From Gremmenia infestans (Eukaryota > Ascomycota > Leotiomycetes > Helotiales > Hamatocanthoscyphaceae), in assembly GCA_032629725.1 (NCBI GenBank), contig JAFEVB010000019.1, forward strand, positions 1-64,000: a DNA stretch of 64,000 bases. The letters are read 5' to 3'. Within the stretch, counting starts at the first letter, position 1. Each line of letters opens with the position of its first letter. Below the pieces are notes generated by a model. That model was not told where the DNA came from. It saw only the letters and a list, made by a program, of their open reading frames with translations, and searched no databases. Below, in pieces: positions 44,020 through 56,800 of the stretch. The position numbers and the translations under genes were made by a program.

Positions 44020-44658
44020 GAGGGGCAAGTTCCTTAAGGGTGTTGGTATTACGAGACACGACTTCCCTTCCTTACTTCCTTACCTATTCTCCATCAATCC
44101 TTTTCTTTTCCCTCTTTTGTAAAAAAAGAAAAAAGAAAAAGAAAACAATTAGATACACAAAAATACATGCGGTTGCTTATTACATGCCAACCAAGCCTTG
44201 TACGTAATCTTACTACGCTACGTAAGACTTACTACGTACATACCTACACCCCAAAGTCCAGAATCAAGAAACGGGTTGGAAAAAATGTAAAAAATGATTT
44301 ATATATCCATCCGTCCTATCCATATAACATTATCTCATCTATATTCTTACGATCCGATGAAAGTATTCCACTCTACTCCATTCCCAATTTTCTTTTCCCT
44401 TCCTCGAGGGAAAATGTTTCCGCTTTACTTTCTTCATAAGCGGGAATTCGGGATAGGAGCTCTAATACGCTGGCGCTGCGTCTAAGGTTTCTCGTCGTAG
44501 TTAGCTAGTTTAGCAAACATTAATATTCTAGTAGACGGTAATTTATGAGCACGCTGACAGGATGGATGGTAGAAAGTTTCCACTTTACGCGATTGATTCA
44601 AGGACAAAAAGAATACGTTATTAGGTATAGTACATGCGGGGCAGTGTAGTTCTAAACT
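44020..44658. other. Convergent 3' spacer
   Basis: These 639 bases between two converging genes have A-rich and TACGTAC-containing stretches. ORFs in the region are short, with AT-driven codons. No gene is supported. Confidence 0.5.
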
Positions 44659-45712
44659 CTAATCCATAAAGCCAGCTTTTCCATCTCCATCCGTGTCCTT
44701 CATTGGGTTCAATCTATCCATCAAACCAGGCTTCTTGCCAGTGCTGGAAGTAGAAGAGCCTTGACCATGAGTAGTTGAAGATCCATAGTTACCAGTAGAA
44801 GAGTCTTGAGTCTGACCACGGGCAGAAGATCCAAAGGTACCAGCAGATCCGGAATTACCAGCAGAAGTTCCATCGTTGCTGTAGGCACTCGTAGAAGATC
44901 CACGGTTACCAGTTAGACCTGTTGTGGAAGGTTCGTTGGTAGTGTTGGCAGAAGAACCACGAGTAACAGTTGCACCAGTCCGAGAAGCATCCGTGTCAGT
45001 CAAGCTCGTCGTACCCTTGGCACCAGCTCCGCCGAGAGTTCCACCCACAGATCTTGGCTCGCCGCCAAACGCATCAGTTCGCTCCTCGCGTCCACCCAGA
45101 GAACCGCCTTGACGCTTGAACTCGCTCATGGAGACGGGTGGGAGTTGGCTGGCAGTGTGGTGCTTGGCTTCATTTTGATGGACCTCGTGAATGGGGACGG
45201 TGGTGTGGACAACGGACTGCTGAATTGTCTCCTTTTGGATAACGGGCTGGATGTTCTCGTGCACGTGGTGGTGGACGTGCTCGCCGGCAATCGTCTCACC
45301 GGCGATGGTAGTACGCTGCGTCTCGCCAACCTCACGAGTGTTCTTGAATTGAGCTTGCTCGGCTGCGAGACGGGACTTGGCATGATCATCAGAGCCGTGC
45401 TTGAGGTGACGGTGCTCGACGCCTGCCAATTGGTGCGAGTGTTGCTCGGGGAGGACTTCGCGGTCTGAAATTGGCTGGACGGATGTGTGGTAATGGTCTT
45501 GGTGGACTTCACGGTCGACGGCTTTCGTCTCTTCGTTGGCCTGAGTGCGGCTTACGTGCTCTTGTTGGATGGCGGGATTGATGGTCTTTGAATATCAGTT
45601 CATGTTCTGGATGGTCTAGATGGAATGACAAGAATCTTACCTCGTGGACGGTGGTGTCGTGCTTTCCATCCTTGGATAGGAAGTTTCCAACTGCTGCCTT
45701 TGCCTTGTCCAT
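44659..45712 (-). CDS. Hydrophilic His-rich fungal protein (allergen/hydrophilin-like)
   Basis: Two exons (45712-45641, 45585-44659) encode about 332 residues without signal peptide or membrane segment. The N-terminus MDKAKAAVGNFLSKDGKHD precedes a region of paired His motifs (EVHQDHYHTSVQPI, GEHVHHHVHENIQPVIQKE, VPIHEVHQNEAKHH). The C-terminal half is Gly/Ser/Thr-rich and ends in MDRLNPMKDTDGDGKAGFMD. This is a conserved ascomycete protein, sometimes annotated as an allergen. The composition resembles hydrophilins or LEA-like stress proteins, but that is inference. The HHVH segment could bind metal. A related motif occurs in the divergent neighbour at 47430. Confidence 0.8.
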
Positions 45713-47429
45713 TGTGATGAGTTGTGCGGGTGTATGTTTGTTTGGAAAGGAATGGGTATCTAGGAATTGTGTGTAGAGTTGTGTGAGTTGTGTATAAGAG
45801 TTGTGGATAGAAGATTATGGTTGATGGGAAAGCAGTGGGATGAGGGGTAATATAGATGAGACAAGGAGATGGAGGAAGCTATGACAAGCTCTGCTCTTCA
45901 CCTAGAGTACCTGGAGTACCTAGTGCAAACAATAGCTAGCTACATCATCATGACGATCTGACGCATGCAGTAAGAACATTGACCACCGGACGACCTAGAC
46001 GTGGGGGGGGTGGAGTGCAGCTCCGTAGATGCCAATAGATGTGTGGTCCAACTGAGAATATTGTGGGCAAGTACGAGTACCGTATCGTACCGTAGCAAAG
46101 GTCCGTAGGTAGGTAGCTGAGGTGAGGAATGTTCGAGCTGAGCTTATCCCACTCGGGAAGCCACTGACGCCTAGACTTGATATTGACGCAGGTGAACGTA
46201 TCAAGCTATGGGATTTACTAAAAATCATGGGAATCTGGTCTTGATCAATCGGATTTGAAGCTGCTTGTTAGTCTAATTACGACATCCCGCACTGCACTTT
46301 CCTTCGAATGACTTGCATGAGACCAACTCTACCTGGTATTGGACCCCAGACATTACCTAGACCTTGGAAATATCAAGGAATATCTACCTACTTTTACTTG
46401 CTTGTTGAGTGTGAAGGAGCATCCAGGCAAGAAGGATATAATCAATCCACCCGAGGAAACAGCTAGGCCGAATAGTTCCAGAACCTGGAGGTGACGATGT
46501 ATTTGATAGGTTTGCCCCCTTTCTAGAATAAATGCTAGCGCGATGTTGCATTCTGCGTCATACAGTACAAGTACCTAGCTAGTAGAGAGCCTCTAATTTG
46601 ACAGGTCGTAGTGCAGTGCATGCAGTGCATCGAGACAAGACTGGAGTATATGATGGTCGTTGGACGCTTGAATAGCAGGGAGAATGATGTCTATTAATTT
46701 TCAGCGCTTTTCCGTAACGGGATTAGATTCCATATTGGCACATTCAAATAGCTACAGGTAAGAAAGATTACCTTGTTTTCATCTGATCAGTGATAGGTTA
46801 CTCCAGACCGGAGAAATACATACCTATCTAGTCTCTATGACGCTTTCTCGTGCCATTGATTCAAGATCTCGCAAAGCTTCTACGTCAGAAAACGGGACTA
46901 GACGCAGCTCAATGTGAGGTGAGAGTGACAATACTCGTCATAAAGGACTGAAAAAAAGTACGGAGTAACGGGTACTCGAGTACCTTAGTCTCTCTCTCCA
47001 GCCCAACCAGAAAGAGGACAGTGGCTTTTCTGTTCGTGGGATCAGCCACTCAGTCGCATCGAGCCCGTGATCGGCATTCAAAGGCACCAAAGGGGTCTGA
47101 TGGGCTGATGGCGGAAACAAGCCAGACAAAGTATAGGCCTAGGTAGTTCTAGTTCTAGGACCGTAGTTTTCACCTGCCGTGCCGCCATGAGGCTATCTAC
47201 GGAGTAGCAGGAGAGGGGGAAAATATACTCTTTTGATCAACATGTCGACGACGACAACAAAGCATTATTACTATATCACCATGTTATAGGATAGGATTCC
47301 CCCTGAGTCCGAAGCGACTCCGAATACAGGCATTGCCCCTTGTCCCTGTCCTGTTCCTGGTGAGATTTAATATTCCGAACCAGGTGCCCCTGTGCGCTCT
47401 GCCCTGCCCTGCCCTGCGCAATCTTGGCT
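45713..47429. other. Gene-free interval between two divergent His-motif genes
   Basis: These 1.7 kb hold only short ORFs. There are GTACCGTA/TACCGTAGC words near 46070-46120 and a GTGCAGTGCATGCAGTGCAT stretch near 46610. Immediately before the downstream ATG is a CCCTG tandem run (about 47398-47416). Promoters of both flanking genes must lie here. Confidence 0.5.
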
Positions 47430-50400
47430 ATGGGGTCGCGGATCAAGAACCTCTTCTCGCCGAGCAAGAACAACAAGAACAACAACAATTCAAACTCCAG
47501 GTATAATAACAACACCAGCAATCCCCATCTGCTCGGCCATTCCTACGAAGATGCCATTGCGCTAGAATCGCCCCTCAAAGGATCGTATTCGGTTGCAGGG
47601 AATGGGCGCAATGTGTTGAGCGAGATCCAACAGGCGCAATCAGCACGCGCGAAGAGACTCTCCAGATCTAGGCCTGGGAGTGTTCCTGCGAGAAGTACAG
47701 CTTCGCGGCATGTTGTACGGCGGGTGGACGATGTGCCAACGCGACCGCGGACTGCGACTGGAAAGGAAGCTGCTTTGAGAGATGGAGGGGGAGGGGAAGG
47801 GAAAGGGGAAGGGGAGCAGGGGCAGGAGGAGGAACAGCGGGGAAGAAAAAGGTCGCACTCGATGAAGTCGCAGCGTATGAGTGCCTTCAGCTTCCATACA
47901 AGTAGACAAGAACATTCAACACCACCTCCCCTCCCCAAGCCTACTCGAGATATCGCGACATATCAGCCCACAGGGGCAAATGCGATCGGAGGGATATCGG
48001 GAACGGAGACGGGCCTTGTTCCTGCGAGCTTTACTCGGCCATATGCTCAACACAGTCGAACGTCCTCGCACGCCTCGCATACTACGCATCATATCGATGT
48101 GTTGGATGCACAATCACAATCACAAGCAAAACCACGGTCAGAGTCACAGTCACACACACACACACAATCTCAAACCAGCCCATTTTCACCTAAATCACAC
48201 GTTGATCTGCTGGATGCACATTCGATCATCACGTACTCTCGCGACCCATCTCTGGGACAAGGCGGAAGATTGGGCCAGGGGAATAGCCGGTACGGTGAGG
48301 ATGTGGCCGACAGGAATATTGCCAAACATGGTAATCATGCCTCTTTGGATGATCGGGGAAATATAACTACTCGGACGAAAAGGGATCTGCCTTTTCCTTT
48401 TTTGGCTGGTGACGACGATGACGACGGATCACCTCGTGCATCTGGACCTGATTTGGATTTGGGGGTAAATAATGAATCATATGACGACACCACCATCATT
48501 ACTCGGTCCACCCATCAACACCCCGCTCAAACACAAGCACATAGCCAGCCCCAACCCCGCCAACCCATCTCTCGGTCTAGACCCGCCACGGTCCTCCATC
48601 CGCCACGGCTCGACTCTAGATTGAATGATGGTAGTGGGAATGGTATTGGAATTGGCAAGGGCAGTGGCAAGGGCAGTGGTAATGGCAATGGCAGCGGCCA
48701 TGGAAACAGGAATAGTAACATAAACAGAAACAGGCTTCATGACGACACCTCTGCCTCTGCCTCTGCCTCTGCCTCTGCCACTTCCAACAACGGCTCCATG
48801 GTCTCTCTCCCTGTTTCCAACCTGACTAGTGCTAGTAGAGGCCGAGCCAGAGCTACACAGATATCGCCATTGGTCAAGAGCACCGGGTCAACAAAGCAGG
48901 GGCAAGAAGCCTCATCTTCATCTTCATCTTCATCCTCATACTCATCCTCTCCGCCACTCTCATCCCCACCCTCAACATCAATCCCTACCCCTATCACTAT
49001 CCCTATCCCTATTCCCTATCGTGATCCTCATCGACACTCCGTTGGAAGCTCACTGCGCCTCTCGTCTCTAGGACCAACGTTCCGCCTCAAAGAACCTCCA
49101 CCTGTTCCTCCGCCGTCGACTATTATTGTTCCACGAGATACAAATACGAGGACATTGGTTCATAGTAGACAAACCTCGAATACGGTCTCTCATCCTTCAT
49201 CGGTTCATAGCAGACAATCTTCGAATACGGTCCCTCATCCTTCATCGGTACATAGCAGGCAAACTTCCAATACGATCCCTCATCCCTCAACCGTTCTTCA
49301 AGCTCCCTCCCATCGCCCCCAGCTCTCCAATACATCTACAATTCGTGATCGTTCCAAGTCGAATCCGAAGCCAAATTCAACAGCTCAAGAGAGCAGCTCT
49401 GTGGGACCCATCTTGAAGCGCACAAAGTCCCAGCGATCAAGCTATTCCGCCTTCCCATATAATAGTCAGACGAAAGAAGCAAAAGGCATGAAGGATGCTA
49501 TTGCGGCTCAACAATTGAGCCAAAGACCAGGTTTAAGCGACGTCGTCGACTTGACAGATACAGTAGACACAGATGTGACTACTAAAACACTACCGGGTAC
49601 ATCCCCCAGCATATCAGTCAATCCTCGTCCGTCTCATCTGTCGCAGCATTCCATTGTCAAGCCTCCATCCTTTCCTTTGGAGAATTGGCCACTTTCAAAT
49701 GGCCTTGGCAAGAAGTCTGCTGATCGTCATGTTTAGCCGTTGTTCACGAGCATGTCACCCCAACACTACATGAAATACGCCACAAGTCTATCACGCGCGA
49801 AATACATACACATCATGTTTATCATCGTGTCCTTCCAGTTATAGAAACTGAGATTTTACCCACTAAGCATTACGTTAAAAGTTCTGATGGCAGTTTAGTC
49901 CCGATTCTCGAGAGTGAAGTACCCCGACACTCGCTCACTGCAAGGCCTAACGCATACTGGGAGGCTACGAAAGCTGGAGTCGATCCCCAAACATTGCACC
50001 GGCCACATTCCCAAGCGTCTTCAACGGAAGCGGAAGATGCAGCTCCCCCCTCTGTTGGCTATACACGCAACGAGGCAAAATCCACTCGCTCTCGTGGGAA
50101 TTCGCTCAAGTCGAAACTGGAGCCTATCTTGAACAATAAAAAGGAATCTATAACCAAAGATGGCCACACGAGAACCGACTACGTCTGGCGCCACCCACCT
50201 GTTTTCGAGACCATGGACGGAAACGAGCAGCCAATAATTATCGGTACCGGTTATGGCGATCCCAGTTCCGAAGAATCACTGCGTAGTGTGGCTGCTGCCG
50301 ATATTAAGGATGACGAAGCATTGCTGTTCACAGATACTGGGTATGGATCCGATGGCATGTTACCTGGCTTGAAAGAGAAAAGTCCGATGGCTGGGTTGGG

Positions 50401-50578
50401 GAATGGAAGAGTCGTGGTCGCAGGCGGTGATGATGGACTTGGACGGTCAGTGGGAGATATCAAGGTGGATGGGAGTCCGAGGGAATTGACACGGAAACCG
50501 ATTGGGGAGACGAAAAGACAATCTGGCAGTGTTGCAGATATGGAAAGAGGAATGGGAAATTTGTCTATGCGGCATTGA
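47430..50578 (+). CDS. Large disordered fungal protein with a C-terminal His-rich motif
   Basis: Two exons (47430-49596, 49737-50578) encode about 1,002 residues. The donor GTACAT joined to TTTAG gives the continuous sequence LPAVVHEHVTP. The N-terminal ~720 residues are low complexity: poly-Asn, Gly/Asn, SASASAS, poly-Ser and three 15-residue VHSRQTSNTxxHPSS repeats (49155-49290). The only conserved-looking part spans the splice: AVVHEHVTPTLHE, then ITREIHTHHVYHRVLPVIE. A later segment, KDGHTRTDYVWRHPPVFET, also looks ordered. I know similar fungal proteins only as hypothetical. No signal peptide or membrane segment is present. A scaffold or regulatory role is possible but unproven. Confidence 0.72.
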
Positions 50579-52072
50579 GATAAGCTATTGCAATATGCAT
50601 TGCGCTTGTGTTATTGCTCCTAGTAATATACCAGCCTTTTCTCGCTCAATCGTCTACTTGATCTGCTATATAACTTTCACATACAGCCCTTTCTCTGCTA
50701 TAACTCTACTCATATCTAACCTAGGCTTATTCTCTATTCAAATCCTTCAATGATTTTTCACACGCTGAAAAGCTACCTAGTCTTATTCTAAAATCTAATT
50801 ATCCTAATCTCTAGGTGCTAGCTTTCGTCGGTAGCTTTATAGGCGATTGTAGGATCTCGATCTATACTTCGTATAAACCCGACCGTGAAATAGCGGTACG
50901 TGCGCGCCGTGCCGCTGATAACCTCCCATCCCTGCCCGCATCCTACTGGTATGGTACGAACCCTACGGAGCGCACAGTACTGCAAATCTATTTATATCTC
51001 GTCTTGTTCTTCCAATCAACATATACTCGTACGTACAGTACAGTAGTCTACCTTAACACCGATTTGATACCAGTACTTACCTATCCATAGAATTCCTTCT
51101 GCATTATAAATCAATCAAGCTAATATACTAAATTGCTCAAAATTCTCTCAGACGCCCGTACAGTAGATAGATAATTAACTAATGGATTTCTTATTGAGAA
51201 ATGCAATGCAATGCAATGCAATAAATGCTGTATTGTACGGAGTATGCGTTTAATAGGATAGGGACGAGGACGAGTGCTCGGACGAGACGAGACGAGATGA
51301 GATGAGATGATCACAGCATGTATAGAGAGTAGTACGTACGGGACGGTCGGTGCTAAACTTCGAGCTCGTCATATTCTCGAATACGAAGCTGAGCTGCACT
51401 GCGCTGCACTGCACTGTACTGCGCTGCACTCATTCACTTACTCACTCTCTCACTCGCTCACTCGCTCTCTGCCTACTTGCTGCCAGGTCGGGTGTGAAGG
51501 ATGCGATGCGATGCGATGCGATGCGCAGCGATAGATATTTCATTTTACGATATAGTAAGTCTTATTTGTACAGCTGTCACAGCCTGTCAGTTAGCACAAT
51601 CGGCCGGCGTACGAATACCGGTTCGTACCGTATAGTACTTGACCGTCATGTCATGCCACGCACGCTGCGCCTCTCGGTCTCATACGAGAAAGAAGAGTAC
51701 CGTGTTGTTAGATTAGGCAATGGCCGTTGCTGCTGCGATGCGATGCAAGGCGGTTCCTTGCAGTGTATACAGTAGTATGCAGATCGTGGATGTGATGGGA
51801 TGGGATGGGATTGGGATGGGATTGTGATGGGGTAGGATGGGATTTATATATTTAAAGGTTGCATCAGCCAGCCACTTTGTTGAGTTTTGTTTGTTTCAAT
51901 CGAGGATATAAAAGTACAAGACAAGTCTGTAATAATTAGTATATTGCAACAACCAAGCCAAGCAAACTTCAATCAACCAGTTACTGTTACTTGCAAGACA
52001 TTTCTATCATACATCTCGTGTTTGTCTTTCTATCTTTCTATCTTTCTACCTACCTACCTACCTACCTACACC
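50579..52072. repeat. Gene-free interval dense in microsatellites
   Basis: Several unrelated short tandem repeats are packed here: (ATGCA)n at 51201-51220, (GACGA/GATGA)n at 51281-51309, GCTGCACT units at 51393-51430, CTCACT/CTCGCT units at about 51434-51470, (ATGCG)5 at 51501-51525, GATGG units at about 51794-51842, and CTTTCTAT followed by (CTAC)n at about 52025-52069. The ORFs seen here are by-products of these repeats. The last repeat ends three bases before the next start codon. Confidence 0.75.
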
Positions 52073-52674
52073 ATGAAGCTCCCCTCCACCTCCCTCCTAG
52101 CCACCCTCGCCCTCCTCACACCCCTCATCTCCGCCTCCCCCCTCCACGCCCGCACAACATCGTCCTCGTCCCCCCTCTGCGCGCCCGAGCACAGCGGCAT
52201 CATATCCCCGGCCGCCAACTCCACCATCACGCAAGTCAGCTCCTCGTACGCATCGACGACGTTCGAATTAATCTACTGCTCGGGGCAATACGACAAGACG
52301 TCGTCGACCGACGCGTCCATCTGGCTGACCTCGCCGTCGACGCCGAACGATGGGAATCTGCTGGCCAAGAACGTGGCGCCGGATAATGCGGATGCGGCGC
52401 CGGGCTTCTACTCGTATCGCGTGAATGTGACGCTGAGTCCGGAAGATGGGGATTATTTCCAGGGGGCGTATGTGTTGAGTGTTTATGAGACGAGTACTGG
52501 TATGTTTATTGAAGAGAAGGGGAAAGAAGAGAAGAGAAAAGAGAGATTTCTTGATCTGGATGATTGAATAAGCGGCGATGAATAGATGCTAATTGATTGA
52601 TGCGTTTAGGCTATTATAATCCGATGAACTTTGATATTACGTCGGTCAATATTACGCTTGCTGTTATTTCCTAG
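52073..52674 (+). CDS. Small secreted protein, unknown function
   Basis: Two exons (52073-52499, 52610-52674) encode about 163 residues. The signal peptide MKLPSTSLLATLALLTPLIS is followed by a possible propeptide ending in HAR. The mature part has two cysteines (PLCAPEHSG and LIYCSGQYD) and three or more N-glycosylation sequons. It has a beta-rich look: SVYETSTG joins across the intron to YYNPMNFDITSVNITL. No family is recognised. It is small, exported and lies in a gene-poor, repeat-rich setting, so it could be an effector candidate, but only two cysteines is few for that class. The 5' leader contains a CTAC microsatellite directly before the ATG. Confidence 0.72.
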
Positions 52675-53843
52675 GAACGTGGGATGGGATAATGCGCACG
52701 GAACTTTTCTCCCCGCAGCCGATGGACGCACGCATGCATGCATGCATGAAAAGCGATAAGTTCAGTATGGTTATGTATTACTCTTGACTGCTTTTTTATT
52801 TATTCCTGCAACGCGATAAGGAAAAGTAAAGGAAGAGAGGAAAGGAAAGGAAGGGTTTCGGGAAGGAAATCATCGGGAAAAGACAAGACGGACGAGAAAT
52901 AAACGAATGGGAAGTTTACGTAAATAAACATAATACCGGGTTTCGATTTGCTTAATATACATATATGCATAGCTTATATATATTTCTGTATTTGCAAGGA
53001 AGCGGGAAGGAAAATGAGTTAGTTGATGAATAGCTTATTTGCTTTAACTTACGTGCTTGTAGTATTGTGTTTTTGCATAACTGGACTAAACCGGAGCTTT
53101 TATATATATATATAGACTAGGTAGGCAGGTAAAAGTATATTTATTATATAGATAGATAGAATGATTATAAACCTTAATTAAAAGCAACCTTATACTATTA
53201 AACCCAGATAGGTAAATATAGATTTTAGGATTAAGATAAAACCAATAGTTAGTTATCTTTCTTCGCTTCTTTTAACTATAATATACTTATCTAGAGAAAG
53301 CAAACGTCCTATTCTACTCTACCATATAAGCGATTATACTAAGCTAAAAACCACACACTACTAAAAATCGCGATTCCCTACCGGTAGGTACTTGAAAACA
53401 CCTATTATAAGTTTAGTAAGGAAACCTACCTACCTACGTATATGAATCGCAATGTGGGATAATCGCTTATATAGAGATAGAGCATTTGCTTTTGTTTTTG
53501 CTAAGTGTAAGCAAAGCGAGGCGAGCAAAGAAGGAAGGGAAGACGGACTATTATACTAGTATATAAGCGATTTTATATTATTTGAGAATTTAGAGAATAA
53601 TGGATTTAGAATCTATACTTCCTGGACTAAGAAGAAAGGCACTAGAGTGCAGTAGTGAGACAATTATACATATATGCAATGCAGAATTCGTGATCTTGAC
53701 TAGGGCGGTGGAATTATTAACATTAGTATGATATGCGAGTACTGGTTGGTATATGTACTATAAATAAAAGCAAACGCACGCTGTATGGAGTATATAACCA
53801 TATAAGACACAACGCCAATATACAAGTCCGTCCGCAGATCGTT
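52675..53843. other. AT-rich gene-free interval
   Basis: These 1.2 kb have a CATG tandem near 52732-52748. From about 52900 to 53720 the sequence is strongly AT-rich with TATATA and AGATAGATAG runs. No ORF of note is present. It could be a RIP-decayed repeat relic or simple spacer between convergent genes. Confidence 0.5.
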
Positions 53844-56800
53844 CTACAGAGAGCTCCCCCTACCCATATACTGACTCTCGGGTATCTGCGTCGGCGCAGC
53901 CTTCCCAACAATACCAAAATCAAGTTCACTAGTAGTACGTGACGATTTCTTCTTCTTCACCCGCTCCCTACCCTTCCCCTTATCTCTCGGTGCAAGATTC
54001 TCGTCGACTCCCTCCACCGAACTATTGCCCGCCGTCCGATTCTGCATTCCCTTGAACTCCTTCACCACCTCCGCAAAGCCTTCTTCCAGAGTTTTCATCC
54101 GCGCAAGCATAAGCCGACCCATCATGCCTTCATCCTCTTTGTCTTTCCGATGCAGACCTTTCAAACCGCCAGTGGCCATAGCCATCTGCGTTGCGAAGGA
54201 ACTCGGGACGGCGCCTAGCATATGATTGTTATCGAGACCCAGGTCTGACATGCCCATGCCCATATCCAAGCTAGAGACTCTGTGCCGGATTTGTCGAGTT
54301 CGAGATTCGAAATTGAAGTTCGGGACAGATTGGAAGTGTTGCCGTGGGGGCATGATGGGACGGGGTTGCACAGAAGGTCTTGTATTGGCGGTTGTGTAGA
54401 TGGAGTGTCTAGGCGTACGTTGGCCAGTTAGAAGAGGAGTGTTTACCCCTGTAGTTTTTGCTGGAGTGTGCGTTCCTGTTCCTGTTCCTGGGCGCGTTCC
54501 TGTGTTTGTTCTTGAGTGATGCTTGGCTGTTAATGGCCGAGATCTAGGTGGTGAGGCGGAGGATGAGGTGTCATTGTTAGTGATGGGATTGAAGAGTATG
54601 GTGTTTGTGGATACATTGCGGTTGTGAGCGCGTCGTTTGGGTGGAGATGATTTTGGAGGGTTGTCAATGGGGACGCGATTCTTCAGTGAGGTGGGCGTCA
54701 ATCTGGTTCCGCCGGTTGGCGTTCTGAAATAATCTTCTTCCTCAGATTCGTCCTCTGCAGGCGCGACATGACTTCGCGGATGCTCTAGAGTTAGTCCCTC
54801 GTCGTCATCATTCGTCACGAGCTCATCATCTCCATCCTCATCTTCATGACCTCCAACATGCTCATTGCCAAACTCATATTGGTCTGGATCTTGATCATGA
54901 AAGTGGCCAGTAGACATGAACTCGGCTGGATCACTAGCCACTGATCTATTACCAGAAATGCCCCTCTGCTTCAACATTGTAGCTCTCCTGGCTTGTCTTC
55001 TCGTCTCTAAACGATCAACGATTGATCGATCTTGCTCTTGAGGTGGACTTGCTTGACTGCCCTGATGATCCATCCAATTGTTGACCATATGGGTTTTCCG
55101 CCGCTCCACGCTCTTCTGGGTACTTCGGAGGGTGTCCGGTCTTGGCGCTAGTCTGAAGACTTCATCCAACGCCTTATCTTTCTGGAACCCAGCAGTCGAC
55201 TCTTGACGCGTTCGAGCGCCAGGGCTGAACAGACCTTGCTTGGAGTCCTGGAATGATACAAGCCTTGGCCGACCACGACTAACATTGTCCACGAGATCTG
55301 TAGGCTCAAAGACTGATCGGGCTAGGAATAGCTTCTCGTACGCATATATGCTGAACAGCAAGGGAAAATGCGTCACCTTGATGACGGTTCGATTGAGCTT
55401 GATGAACATTCGAAACGGAAGGAAGAATCGCATAGGAGTGAGAATCCACGCAAATATATTGCTTGGGGCTACGTAGGAGAAGAGTGCATCATTCTTGACC
55501 ATTGAGATGGTGTTGACTGCAAAAACAAACTGATGTTCTTCGTCCGCATTTGACACAATCGCCATGAAGGAATTGGTGAGAACCGTAATCAATATTGTCA
55601 CAACCAAGAAGTGACAGATGAAGAGAAACAGAACCAAGATGGCTTTCCCCAGAGGGTTGTACGTTGGCCAAGCTTCCCACGCCGCAGGAGTAAAACCCAT
55701 AAGAATTTGGAAGATCTTGTACGCCACACCAGCAGCGTCGTAATCGTTCGTCCCGAAGGATAGCGTAAAAGCAACAAAGAACCCACTGCAGGCAATGAGG
55801 ATCAAAATGAACACGGCAACCAAGTCAATGGCCATCAGCCTGAACGCAATCAGGAGTTGGGAGAAGTATCGGTAGTGATCCAGAACGCTGAACAACCGCG
55901 GGAAGAGGAGGATAGCATTTGTCGCGAGGACATCATATGCCATGCTATTCCACTCGCTTCTGCCTATTCCATCGACTAAGAAAATGCCATATAATCGCAT
56001 GGAATAGTATACCATTAGTAATAACAGAATTCCAAGATCGAACGTGTTCCAAAAACTCATGAGGTACAGACTGAAGCCCTGCTCATTAAAGCCGACCACT
56101 TCGTCAAGCATGAAGCCGGCACTCCAGAACCAAAAGACGACCTCCAACGAGGTAATATCCATTGACCGATCAATGAGCACAGCAAGGAACAAACCTAGCA
56201 GAATCGCAAGGGAGCAGGTTGAAAAGAATTGCCGATATCTTGGGACTCGAAGTCTGGATAGTTTGAAAAGAGAGGCGTCTCTAGGATCGTAGAGGGTGAC
56301 AGTTCTCCTGCTTTGAATTGCTAGGACTGGGGGGTCCTTGTTTGGTGATGTTCCCGGAGATGCAATGGCTCCGTATGTAACGCGTTGACCCGGGCCTAAC
56401 AGGTTCCGTCTACTGTTGACCTTGCGAGTTTCCTGCATTTGCTGTGGTGGTGTGGACTGGCGTCGATGGAGATTGTCTGCTGCAGAGTGGAAGACGATTG
56501 TGCCAGCCCATATAGCCTCGAGCTGCTGAACGACAAGAGGATGTGCTATGAATCGTTTCGCAGAAGCTCTGATAGCAACTTCTAAGGTAGAAATTCGAGC
56601 GGCAGCAGGCTTTGGCCGGTTCATCTGTCCACCAGGTGCTGAGATGCTGGGTATGGTAAGGCCTTGAAGAGGGAAGAAGTCGTACGATAAGGCATCTATG
56701 AGTTCTCGCGTGTTGTATTCTTTCAATAGCTTTATCGCCAGCAACTCACAGACCATGGCTCTGGTACGAGAGGTGCCCGCATTTCCTGGATTGGTCTGCC

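Noticed and set aside
45109..45468. 119-codon plus-strand ORF opposite the His-rich protein
   Set aside because: It is the antisense of a gene with good codon structure. Its leucine/valine content comes from the complement of His/Glu codons.
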